Below, piece by piece: positions 54,694 to 64,000 of a stretch of DNA of 64,000 nucleotides. Made by a program: the position numbers and the translations under genes. Below the pieces are notes generated by a model. That model searched no databases, was not told the origin of the DNA, and saw only the letters and a list, made by a program, of their open reading frames with translations. Origin of the DNA: Oikopleura dioica. Its lineage: Eukaryota > Chordata > Appendicularia > Copelata > Oikopleuridae. The stretch covers positions 938,501 through 1,002,500 of the forward strand of contig OU015568.1 of NCBI GenBank assembly GCA_907165135.1, read 5' to 3'. How positions within the stretch are numbered: the first letter of the stretch is position 1; every line of letters starts with the position of its first letter.

Positions 54694-57577
54694 ATGAGCT
54701 CATCATCAGACTCGGAGCGTATCAAGTTGAACCCAATAAACTCGGAAGATCAAAAAGAGAAAGAAAAGAAAACAATGGCCTGGAGTAATTTTCTATTGTT
54801 GGTGACGTTTCCCCTCGAAGGGTTGATTTTCTTCGGGACAATTATGGGTACGTCTATCTTTCTTTAAATATCCTAAACAGACCTGTCCCCCTTAATTTTT
54901 CCTTTCAGGGTGGCCAAATATGGTCGAAGTCCTAAAACAACTCCATGTTTACGAAGATCTCTGCGATTTGAACTCAAACGAGACTGAAATAACCAACTCC
55001 ATCGTCAACTGCAATCAACGAGATGTCATTTTCAGCACTGCCGGGACCATCGGCGGCTTTTCTATGAATGTAATGACTCTTGTCTTCGGCCTTATCGTCG
55101 ACAAGAAAGGGCTTTTTCTGAGCAGGAGCTTGATAACTATCACGGTAACTGTTGGGCTCCTTTGCTTGATGTTCACGCCTGATGCAAACTGGCTCATGTT
55201 TCCGGGGATTTTCCTTCAGTCGGCGGGAGGATATGCTTTTGTCTTGACAAATGCAACGATGTCAACTCTTTTCCCGAAATTTGCAGCGATTGTTTTAGTT
55301 CTTGGACAGTGCTTGTTCCAGATTGCGAGCTCGTACTTCAGGAATGGCTGAGAAAATAAGCTGAGAGCAAGAAAGCCTTCGGAAACGAGGAGCTTTTTTG
55401 AGCCCAAGAAAAGAGTTTTGTCAATTATCTTCGATTCCGGAGTTCCATACAAATGGATCATCGGCGCAAATATTCTGTTGACGATTCCTGTTTGGATCAG
55501 AACCCTGTTTTTATTCCCCGAAAAACGATTTGAACTTGATATGAATGTTTTCAACGAAAGCTTTTTTGGTAAGTGATGATTTCATTTTATGCTCCTTTGA
55601 TCATTTTTCCAAATAACAGTAAGAAAATTGTGGTAAAGTTTATTTTTGTTTCAGAAATATCGTCTCTCGAAGACATGATATTGAATTTTATTTGGGGAAT
55701 ACTTGTCGAGTAGACCTATATCGACAATTCGGGAGGGAAAGATTAAAGGAGACAAAGGTGAAAATTTTTGTTGACCTTTTGAACTAAGCTACCATCGAGT
55801 AGAAGTAGGCATTTCGTAAGTCGTTGTTTGATATTCTCCCGACATACAGATTGCTTGGAGTTTGGTTTCGCATCCGTCTGGAAACAAAGCTGCATGATGG
55901 TCATTATCCAAATTGTGTGAGCTGCCCATAATGCCTCTAATTTGATTGTATCTAAGAGCCGAACAAGTAGAATTCGGGTAATAGAACCAAGAATAGTGAG
56001 TAATATCCGGATCTACCAAATCGCTGGTAATACTCGATACTAACTAAATAAGACATACTTAAAATCTGAAATAAGTAAAAAAAAACTAACCAGTTCTTCG
56101 CCATAAGGATTTTTATGGTTTGGTTGGAAAGCCAATTCCATGTCCTGCTCATTGCAATATTCTATTGCCTCATCGTACGTCATTAAATCATCGGATTTAT
56201 GATAAATGACTGGGTCGATCATCGGTGGCTCAGTTGTCTCATAATCCGTAGAGCCGTCCTTGCAATCTCCCTCCGAGAACTCGAGTGAAAGTTGATTTCC
56301 TCGCCGTGTTATTTTGTCGAGAACTTGGCCTTTATCAAGAGCCATTTGCGCGATTCTCTTGAAAATTTACCATGATAACATTTTTCAGAACCCCCTCCCC
56401 GTCAGCTGTCGGGGGTCCTTAAAAGATATCTTACTTCAATTTCTCCTGCTGGAACGTTGTTCAGCGGAATACAACTAGCAAAGGCGAAAAAATTGAAAAG
56501 CTTCATGTTTTTTCCTTAACGATTCAGTTTGATTTATTTCAAAAATTTTTTTCTTAAAGTACAAGGATTGGCAGGCGAGAGCATTTTTTTACAACATCTA
56601 AAAAAACTGCCCGCACGTGGGTCAATGCGCGCGGGCACTAGAAATAATCCCCGAGCGCAGAGGTAAACCGCATGGGACAGAAGTTCTAACCATTCATTAT
56701 CCGCAACTGGGTTATTTTTACCCGTCGCGTTCTGCATGATAAGAAACTAGATTCGCAATAATTACTAGGAAAACGATTCCGAAAAACACCGATTGAGCCG
56801 GAAAAAAATGATGGAAAGAAAATGGAAGACAAAAGCGACAACACAGCGAAAGAAAAAGAATCGAGTTTGAAATATTTCAAAGACGTCAATTACCTGATCA
56901 TGGTGGTTTGGATCGTCTTTGCCAATCTCAACGTTCTCTTCTGCACTTTCACTTGGAATGCGTACACAAGACTCGTAGCTGGAGATGATTATCAAACTCA
57001 TGTGAATAGTTTTGGCAACTTTGCTTGGACGGCTTCGATTTTCGCGATCACGGTTGGTTTGTGCTCTGATGGACTGACAAAAGTGTTCAACAAGAAAACG
57101 GCTGCTTTTGGAAAGATTCTTGGAGTCTTCATTTTTGTCATATTGAATTTGATTGTTGGCGTTATTTTCGGAATCCTACAGGTAAAAATTTTACTCAAAT
57201 TTTAATCTGAAATTTGTTTTTTCAAGTTGTCATTCGATGAAGATTTGTTGCTACCAACTGTTTTTATTTACAACATTTACAGAGCCTGGGCGTACTCACT
57301 CGTCGCCGTTTTTGTCAAATTCATGTTTCCGATGAAATTTTTCGGCAGCCTTCTAGGCGCGCAAAGATGCGCTCTTGGAATCACAAGGTAACAACTTTTG
57401 AAAAAATAGTTCATGATTTTTAGTTTGGCGATGCTTGGTCTGCCGGAAATCCCGAAAGAGTATGGAGAAGATGGATTCAGAGGGATCTTTTACTTCTTTA
57501 TTGCGACGCAGGTGGCAATGATTGCGTTTCCAATTATTTTGGGACGAAAACTTATCAGAATGAAAAATGAACAATAG
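54694..57577 (+). CDS. SLC43-like major facilitator transporter
   Basis: The N-terminal half has FPLEGLIFFGTIMGWPNMVE, YEDLCDLNSNET, a STAGTIGGFSMNVMTLVFGL span, the loop LIVDKKGLFLSRS (MFS signature A-like) and WLMFPGIFLQSAGGYAFVLT. The C-terminal half begins MEDKSDNTAKEKESSLKYF and includes FCTFTWNAYTRL, YRAWAYSLVAVFVKFMFPMK and FFIATQVAMIAFPIIL, ending MKNEQ with TAG at 57577. SLC43 members move large neutral amino acids or purines across the plasma membrane. An in-frame TGA near 55350 vanishes if 55342-55413 is a GA-AG intron, giving SSYFR/VLSIIFDSGVPYKW. An intron of about 1.1 kb (about 55704-56817) between halves contains a complete antisense lectin gene. Confidence 0.68.
55789..56506 (-). 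CDS. Secreted C-type-lectin-like protein, antisense inside a transporter intron
   Basis: ATG 56506 gives the leader MKLFNFFAFASC. After a GTAAGA intron come MALDKGQVLDKITRRGNQL and EGDCKDGSTDY, then a CTLD-like region: YHKSDDLMTYDEAIEYCNEQ, then after a second intron SSITSDLVDPDITHYSWFYY, CSALRYNQIRGIMGSS and CETKLQAICMSGEYQ. It ends PTSTRW with TAG at 55789. The W-F and paired Cys pattern fit the fold. The usual EPN/QPD and WND sugar-binding triplets are not visible, so it may not bind sugar by Ca2+. It is transcribed against the surrounding SLC43-like gene. Confidence 0.6.
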
Positions 57578-57700
57578 AATTGTGCCTTTTTTAAAAAAGA
57601 AATCACTGCTTGATGAAAATAAAATCTGTCAGACAAAAACAATTTATTGTTTCTGATTTCTTGAGAAGAGCATGATCAATTACTTAAGCTCAGTTACAAA

Positions 57701-57930
57701 TTAGGCCATTGGACTACAAGAAGTCTTTCTCAAGATTTTGTTCATCAGCTTTTTGGCTTTAGCGAGCTTCTGTGGGATTCTTTTACCAAGCCGCGTAGGA
57801 GATAGCTTATCGATGCGGTCGAGGCAGACGAAATCGTCATAAAAGCCCAAAAGGCTGTCGTAAAAGGTTTGAGCGGCGAAGCAGGGGTCAGCGATGTCGA
57901 TGGTTGGTTCAACGAAATCTGGGCCATTTC
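57701..57930 (-). pseudogene. Duplicate of the neighbouring gene's last exon
   Basis: The frame has EPTIDIADPCFAAQTFYDSL, LGFYDDFVCLDRIDKLSP and ILRKTSCSPMA with TAA at 57701. It is closely similar to the final exon of the somatomedin-B gene upstream (58121-58360). No other exons accompany it. It could be an alternative terminal exon of that gene or a partial tandem duplication. Confidence 0.6.
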
Positions 57931-58120
57931 TTTTTTAAAAAATATCAAAAGAACAACAAATATCACTGAAGATTAAATCATTCAACTTTGAAAAACACTA
58001 ATCATTTTGTATCTAGATACATAATTCCTTTATTTGAGATAAATAATAAGAATTTCAGTGAATCACTAATCAAATGCCCTAAGAAAACTACGATCGAATT
58101 TCGATTGTTGATTATTTTTT

Positions 58121-59010
58121 CTAGACAATTGGTGAGCAGGATGGGGTCTTTCTCAAGATTCGGTTGAAGAGATTCTTCGCGTGCGCCAGTTGAGCGGGGA
58201 CTTTGGCGGCGATCTTTGGTGGAACTCGATCCAAGCAGACGAAGTCATCATAGAAGCCGAGGAGGGAGTTGTAGAAGGTTTCGGCGGCGAGGCAAGGATC
58301 AGTGATGGCGATGGTAGGATCGATGTAGTCTGGTGCAACTCCTTGTTTGAAAGCTTATCGATTAAAGTTCGAGATTTATAAAAAAGATTTCTATCAAAAA
58401 GCCTTTCCTGGGCCAGCACCGGCCGGGTTCACGCAGGGACTATCAACGTAGTCATTAAACCAGCCGAATCGCTGCTTTATCTTGTAGAAATTCTTCAGGC
58501 CATCGTTGGGATGATCGGAAACAGCGTCGTCAAGAACGAATTCGAGCTCGTCGTATTTCTCTTCCAGTTGAACGATTGTGGTTGTTGAAGTTGTTGTTGT
58601 GGTCGTTGTCGTTGAAGTTGTTGTCGTTGTTGTCGTCGTCGTTGTTGTCGTGTTGGATGCTCCTCCTGGGCCAGGTGCATTTGGGTCGCCGTTTTGGAAG
58701 CCACAAGAGCCTTATCGACAGAGTGGCAATTTTTTTTCTTGGAAAAATGAGAATGAAATCGCGCTCCGGTTCCTATTAAGATATTGCAAATGCCGGTGGT
58801 ATCGTAGTCATCACAGCAGTCGCCATACGAGCAGCAAACGGCATCGCAATAGCACCCATTGGAGCAAGATCCCCCGTTGCTTTCGAATTGACTTCCACAA
58901 CACTTAGGATTATCGACTGCCGCGCAGGAACCAGAAGATCGTTCTAGAGCCGTAATATTGCCCCGTTGTCTCTCTGCAAGAGTTGCCGTAAAAAGATAAA
59001 AAAGCTTCAT
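58121..59010 (-). CDS. Secreted somatomedin-B-type protein with poly-Thr linker
   Basis: ATG 59010 opens a leader (MKLFYLFTATLAERQ). The Cys-rich module reads SCAAVDNPKCCGSQFES, CSNGCYCDAVCCSYGDCC and DDYDTTGIC, matching the SMB pattern (C.C...CC.YGDCC.DY...C). A Pro/Gly-rich segment and about 22 nearly uninterrupted Thr/Ser residues follow, a likely O-glycosylated mucin-like linker encoded by a (GTT/GTC)n microsatellite at 58577-58655. The C-terminal part (QLEEKYDELEFVLDDAVSDH, KQRFGWFNDYVDSPC, LLGFYDDFVCLDRVPPKI) ends TPSCSPIV with TAG at 58121. SMB modules bind proteases and matrix receptors. The rest is of unknown function. Confidence 0.68.
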
Positions 59011-59338
59011 TTTAGCAAAATTGATTTCCACGACTGACCAACGAGTGTTGTAAATTAAGGCCAAAATCGTTTTAACGATTATCTTTATTGCCTCTTCTGA
59101 GATTTAATGTTTGGTATGCTACTTCTGGACGAACGGGTTCATCGATCGGGATTTTCAATTGATATCATTTAAGCAAATTAAAAATTTTTCTGACCCCCAT
59201 AATGGGGGCCCCATTGGTTCGAATTTCAAATTTTAACATGAGCAAAAAAAAATATTTTTTTTTGTCATTTTTTCAGAAAACTTTTTTCGGTTTACATTGT
59301 ATCTTCTAGGGCTGCCAGTTCAACCAAAGATACGGGGA

Positions 59339-59477
59339 GGTGTCTGTTACCGATAAAAAAATTTCGACAAATTTTACGTTAAAATTTTCAACCAATCAGA
59401 ATCTTTGATTCCGGCAAACCGGCCAATCAGCAGCCGAGTAACCGTCCACGCGAAATTTTTGTCGGTTCTAGACACCA
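59339..59477. repeat. Short MITE with CCAAT-type core, copy C of three
   Basis: The ends GGTGTCTG and AGACACCATC frame AAATTTCGACAAATTTTACG, AACCAATCAGAA, GGCCAATCAGCAGCCGAG and AATTTTTGTCGGTTC, matching copies A and B. Confidence 0.65.
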
Positions 59478-59545
59478 TCTGACGATTCTACCGAAAATAG
59501 ATCTAGCGGCTAGCCTAAGATAAAATCAGATTTTAAATTGCTTTG

Positions 59546-60193
59546 ACGCGCTTTTTTTAAGGTTACTGTATTTATTTCTCTCACTTACTACTTTGAAGAC
59601 CCAGATCATTATATATATTTGGAATCAGTAGATAATATCTAGAAACTTGACCATAACCGATTCTCAAAAATCACTTCCGTTTACGATTCTAGAGCCGAAC
59701 ATGTAAAAATCATTAACGAACGGTACCCAAAGAACCCCTAGACAATGGCATATCAAATTGAGTCTTGTGTCATTTTACTAAAATGATTTTAGAAAAGCCC
59801 GTGATAAAATAAAGGCTAGATAAGCTTTTCATAGGTGATTCTAGAGGCAGAAATTGATAAAATTTGAAAATCGGAAGTTGCGTCATCACAAAAAAACAGC
59901 ACTCACTCGCTTTAGCATCGAAAGAGAGCATATCTAGCCTTTATTTTATCACTGGCAACTCTAAAATGACACAAGACTCAATTTGATATGCCATTGTCTA
60001 AGGGTTCCTTGGGTACCGTTTGTTCATGATTTTCACATTTCCGGCTCTAGAATCGTAAACAGAAGTGATTTTTGAGAATCGGTTATGGTCACGTTTCTAG
60101 ATATTTTCTACTGATTCCAAATATATATAATGATCTGGGTCTTCAAAGTAGTAAGTTGGAGAAATAAATACAGTAACCTTAAAAAAAGCGCGT
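59546..60193. mobile_element. Foldback element, 648 bp, about 290-bp arms
   Basis: The left end ACGCGCTTTTTTTAAGG is inverted at the right end, and the arms stay alignable for about 290 bp each (CAATGGCATATCAAATTGAG in both). A 5-bp duplication CTTTG lies at 59541-59545 and 60194-60198. No coding frame is seen. Confidence 0.8.
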
Positions 60194-60198
60194 CTTTG

Positions 60199-61026
60199 CG
60201 GTGAACCACGAACAATAATACTTTGGCGTCTACTATAATTTTCTGCCGCTCATGGCGTTAAAAATTTATTATGTTAGCGCTCACCGACGATGATTTAATA
60301 TGCTGACAACCCGTCAAAAATATATCGCAATAACCTTCTCAGGATAGAACCAACTCCAAAAAGAGCTGTTTTGGAAAGAATATTGATAAGAAAATTGATA
60401 AACAATTCACTTTTTTAAAAATTTTTAATTTGACCGGAATTTTTCGTTAAAAAAACGATACAAAAACCAACGTCAACTCAAACAGAAAAAATAAAATCAA
60501 AATCCAAAGCGACCATTGATTTCGGCTTATTTCTAGAACACCAAACAACCGGACCTGGGAAAATGATTGACGGTTCCGACTCTTGTGACTCACAACATCC
60601 CAAGAGCCGCCAATTTATGAGAGTCAGATGTTCAATTGGCGCCGCGGTTAGTGGATGATAAAATAAGGTAGCTCTTATGTTTATTGCTGTTGCCGGTTAC
60701 CATTGACGATAAGTCTATTTCAAAGGTTCTCACGAATAACGACATAATCATAACGTGTCTAAAAACGTCTTATGATTCAAAAGTTATGAATAAAAATCTG
60801 CTGAAATAAAAAATAAATTGAAGTTTTTTGTCCTCTTTCATCTCTTTCACTACTTTTCTTGATTCGAGTTTAACACCTCGTAAGAAGGACTCTGAAAAGA
60901 TTGTTGGTTCTAGCAGCTTGTGCCTTGTTGACTGAGGGAACCGATCTGACAGCTTGCTCAATAAAGTTCGGGTTTTATCAAAAGTGATATTTACCGCGAG
61001 CAGCTCAGATTTATGGAAGTTGAAAG
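60199..61026. other. intergenic
   Basis: No gene is supported; the frame at 60770-60961 (minus) lacks support. Confidence 0.4.
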
Positions 61027-62668
61027 ATGAGGGAGAGAAATATTTCCGTCAAGCTGAGAATTCGGCCACAGAAGGAGATAACCAACGAAGTTATCAAAGT
61101 GGTCAAAAACAAAAAGGCTGAAATCGAAGAGGATCGCATAAAATTCAAAAATCATGAATTTTTCCCCGACGAAATGTATGTTGAAGAATTACAGTTAATT
61201 ATGAAATTTTTGGACATTTTTTGTCCCAAGATTTTCGCAAAAATGTCCAAAAATTTGATACACGCTGCCAAAAAAAATGTCCCATCCAAAACGCTTAAAA
61301 AATTTTTTTTTGAGAAAAATCTCCATCATCCTCTGTTTCATCCTTCTTCTTTAGACAAAAAATGTTCTAGGGGTACGAGATCAACCTTCAATCTTATCTT
61401 TCTCAAAGAAAAAGTATGATTTTTCATAAGAAAAAACGTCATATTTGGCAAAAAACAGAAAATTTAAAATCTAAGCGCAGAAAATGTCCAAAAATTTGAT
61501 ACAGTCACTTTTGAAAAGTGTCCCAAGAAAACCGCTTAAAATTGCAAAAATGCCCAAAAATTTGATGTCCAAAAATTCCATAAAAAACTGTATCGTTATC
61601 AGCACTTTTAAAAAAATGCAAAAAAAGAAAGCCCAAAATCATAAAAACTTTTAGTTTTCGATCAGATGGAGACTACATCAAGCTCGAGAACGGATACCTC
61701 GCCCCACTATTCGTCCCAAACCCGACTTTTTGCGACCAAGGAATAATTTTCTATGAGGTTGCTCAGCCAATGATTGATGCTCTCTGGCAACACGAAAGGT
61801 AGAAAGACCAGTGTTTCTGTGAAAGACACTCTTCTTAGTTCGACCCTTATTCTGACAGGCCCGTCAGAATCAGGGAAAAGATATACGCTTCTTGGAACAG
61901 AGGATAATCCTGGAATACTCAAAGTTCTGTTTGGCCAGATTTTCGATGTCGTCAATCAAAAGCGTCTCCAAGGGCAAAAAACGAAAGTCAACTTTTCAGC
62001 AGTGCAAATTTATGATGAGCAGATTCAAAACTTAGCGAGGCATCCAGCTTCATGGCCTTCCAAGGGTCTTCCATCACATACCTACAGGTTGAATTGAGAT
62101 TTTCTTTTTCGACTTTCACGATAAATTTAGACGGATTGAATTCTTTGATAGCATTGATGAAAATGTATTCAACGAAAGTGAAGCCTCTCGTTTGCTGAAT
62201 AGAGCGGTGGAAAATCAAAAAGAATTCATGGAAGAAAATTTCGTGACGAAAGAAGAAGTCCATACTCTTTTCAGAGTGAAGCTAACACAAATAATCGGCA
62301 TGCAAGCAAAAGAAGCAACGATGACTTTTGTGGTGATGACTGCTTCGGAACTCAAGCATTACAATGGAAAGGTTATTTCTAGCAACAGGTAGAACGAGCA
62401 GTTTTCATTGAAAGAAAAATTTATTTCTAGAAGAAAAACGACAAAAGACACTCATCAAGACCTTTTATCCTGGCTCCAATTTCTGAAATCTCCAACTCAA
62501 AAAAGACCAAAGCAAAGTTTTTGCGCCCTGACGAAAATCATGAAGGAATCATTCTTTCGAAGCTCGGAAATCTGCGTCCTTGGCACGATCTTCCCGCCTT
62601 CGGAGAATTCTGCAACTTTTACATTTCTGTCAGATCTTGGTTCTCTCATGAAAAATAAAGAATTCTAA
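61027..62668 (+). CDS. Divergent kinesin-like motor-domain protein with degenerate nucleotide motifs
   Basis: ATG 61027 starts MRERNISVKLRIRPQKEITN, the first kinesin strand. Next, after an intron rich in repeats, come NPTFCDQGIIFYEVAQPMID and the P-loop position TGPSESGKRYTLLG, then KVNFSAVQIYDEQIQNLA, LLNRAVENQKEF with EEVHTLFRVKLTQ, TFVVMTASELKHY, and the C-terminal SFCALTKIMKESFFRSSEIC with FTFLSDLGSLMKNKEF. These follow kinesin order, but key residues differ: GKT becomes GKR, the SSRSH switch I is VTKEEVH, and DLAGSE is VMTASE. ATP hydrolysis is therefore doubtful. No stalk or tail is present, since the protein ends with the motor. It could be a pseudo-motor adaptor or a decaying gene, although every intron still splices in frame. 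Confidence 0.6.
61236..61600. repeat. Repeated AAAATGTCCAAAAATTTGAT words in a kinesin-like intron
   Basis: Near-identical copies of AATGTCCAAAAATTTGATAC lie at about 61241 and 61484, with a shorter variant at about 61549. The inverse GGACATTTTTTGTCCCAAG is near 61210. This is consistent with a small inserted repeat. Confidence 0.5.
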
Positions 62669-62784
62669 GGCTCAATCTTTCAAATTATTCTTTCTTTTTC
62701 TTTGCTCAATTATTCAGAATTTCATCGATCGACTCTACTCTTTTTCAACCAAACGGTTTCTAGCCTTGAATCTTCGAAGAAAAA

Positions 62785-64000
62785 ATGCGCTTAATTTTAT
62801 TGATTTGTTCAGTTAGAGGAAAGATATGGAATTTTATGGTCGACGAAATGGGAAAAACCTCAGAGGATGCGCAAGAGGAAGAATTGAAGTATTCAAAGGC
62901 GGAGCCGTGTTTATTTGAGTTTCAATATTTTTGAAGAGTTTTAAAGATACCTCGAATTAGAAAATGATAAAACTCTCAAGAGATGTTGAAGGGGGTCATA
63001 ATTTCCCGAAAACCAAAGGAGAGCCACCAGATATCCAGCTCAAAGAAAACCTGCGCGAATGCATGGACTTGGGAATCGATTGCGTTCGAAAGCTGAACTT
63101 ACAGCACTTCCACTGCGATCGCCTACCCCCGCGCCCCGAGTTCATTCTAGAGGAGCACGTCGAAAATAGCAATTTTGACAAGGTCTATTCTACTGGAACA
63201 ACTGGAATGTCTTACACGATGGAGGGCAACAATCCCTGGATTATTGGCGGCCAGAACTTTACCATCACAAACACGACTATGAAAATGCAGTGGAACTACG
63301 CTGGAAATGTTTTGAAGGGATACAAATGGGAAAAGAGCTGGATAAAGATGGCGTATCTAAATATTCCAAGAACAGGGGCTGTTTCGGAGTTTTTTAATGG
63401 GAAAGTTTGGACTTGTGGAGGAGCGACGAATGGGAATGAAATCAGGAAAAGATTTGTTTTTCGACTCAAAATAAATTTTTTTCGATCATTTGAAAATCTG
63501 GAAAAGTGATGAAAACGTCGAACTCGGCATCCACAAACTCAAAGAATTTCAAAATGGAACCCATCGGCTAATCAACAATACCCTTCCTTACGATTTCAAA
63601 GTGCTGAGTACTTCAATGGCCTTTCTCGACTCATTGCCAGAAGAATACTCTGGTCTTGACGCAAATATTATTGCGAAGAAGTTGTGGGCGAGAAGAAGTC
63701 CTCACGCCGGACCGGGCGAGGAAGGCGACGGGGTAAAACATGGCTTAGATTTTTTCCTGATAGATTTTTAGTGGAGTGCGGGGCTGGAATTTGCAATGAC
63801 CGCTACTGGCCCTTATGGCGGGTGGAAAGGGAATCCGAAGCATAGAATCTTTTTCGATAATTTTGACATCCGCGAAACCGCGACATGCGAGATCTACATC
63901 GACAGAGATGTCGACAAAAAAGGCTGGCACTACCAGTTCATCCCACCAGGACCGTCTCAAGAGCAAATTAATAACGCGCCTAAAGACAGATGGGAGTTTC
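62785..64000 (+). CDS. Secreted protein of unknown family, 3' end outside the window
   Basis: ATG 62785 gives the short leader MRLILLICSVRG. Exons then read GGHNFPKTKGEPPDIQLKEN, CMDLGIDCVRKLNLQHFHC, NNPWIIGGQNFTITNTTMKM, WIKMAYLNIPRTGAVSEFF and VWTCGGATNGNEIR. After introns come LPYDFKVLSTSMAFLDSLPE, WARRSPHAGPGEEGDG, AGLEFAMTATGPYGGWKG and YIDRDVDKKGWHYQFIPPG. Several N-x-S/T sites and few Cys point to an extracellular glycoprotein. No domain is recognised. The join between the first and second exons is uncertain. Confidence 0.5.

Noticed and set aside
58577-58660. Plus-strand Val-rich frame over a GTT/GTC repeat
   Set aside because: It is the reverse of the poly-Thr linker codons of the minus-strand somatomedin-B gene.

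Overview
The window reads as nuclear DNA of a small-genome chordate, most likely an appendicularian tunicate (Oikopleura-like). That is an inference from gene style. About two dozen spliced genes are packed tightly on both strands. Many introns are only about 38-60 nt, polyadenylation signals overlap or nearly touch stop codons, and several introns make sense only with non-GT donors (GA-AG, GG-AG, AT-AG). The families present (T-box factor, Dickkopf-like, CRELD with KDEL, WSC-type sulfotransferases, heparanase, kelch and C-type lectin secreted proteins) are animal. There is no sign of bacterial operons, rRNA, tRNA or CRISPR.

Layout. 0.7-5.5 kb: a secreted Cys-rich/kelch gene with in-frame stops and a TLC-domain gene broken by a hAT-like MITE and by a perfect 198-bp-arm palindrome. 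5.7-8.1 kb: a secreted lipase tail-to-tail with a small Cys-rich secreted protein. 8.9-13.0 kb: hypothetical helical-repeat and LRR genes that abut. 13.2-15.4 kb: a single-pass membrane protein with SH3-ligand motifs. 15.6-18.9 kb: a short secreted peptide and two tandem GT31 (beta-1,3-galactosyltransferase-like) genes. 19.4-21.9 kb: a T-box gene, best fitting Tbx6/16. 22-25 kb: two small genes and a CRELD2-like ER protein ending in KDEL. 25.2-31.5 kb: two related minus-strand genes that fuse glycan-modifying domains in one type II membrane polypeptide. 33-34.8 kb: heparanase (GH79). 36.2-38.0 kb: a RING gene. 38.2-41.1 kb: a gag-only LTR retrotransposon with LTRs that look identical. 41.3-42.8 kb: a secreted glycoamylase-like protein. 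44.4-45.2 kb: a repetitive secreted protein. 45.2-50.1 kb: two more hAT-type elements around a Dickkopf-like gene. 51.3-54.2 kb: a secreted peptide and two membrane proteins. 54.7-57.6 kb: an SLC43-like transporter with a C-type lectin gene antisense in one intron. 57.7-59.0 kb: a somatomedin-B protein with a duplicated last exon. 59.3-60.2 kb: two inverted-repeat elements. 61.0-62.7 kb: a kinesin-like protein with degenerate nucleotide-binding motifs. 62.8-64.0 kb: an unknown secreted protein running off the window.

The most striking system is at 25.2-31.5 kb. One gene reads TM / O-fucosyltransferase-like / WSC-type sulfotransferase. Its neighbour reads TM / WSC-type sulfotransferase / galactose-3-O-sulfotransferase-like. 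They share the membrane anchor, the central sulfotransferase and the linker, so they look like complementary deletion products of a three-enzyme ancestor. With the GT31 pair, the heparanase and several secreted mucin-like or repetitive proteins nearby, the window is rich in extracellular glycan building, sulfation and turnover functions. A link to house (tunic) secretion is conjecture. All exon boundaries were read by eye; gene spans include introns.
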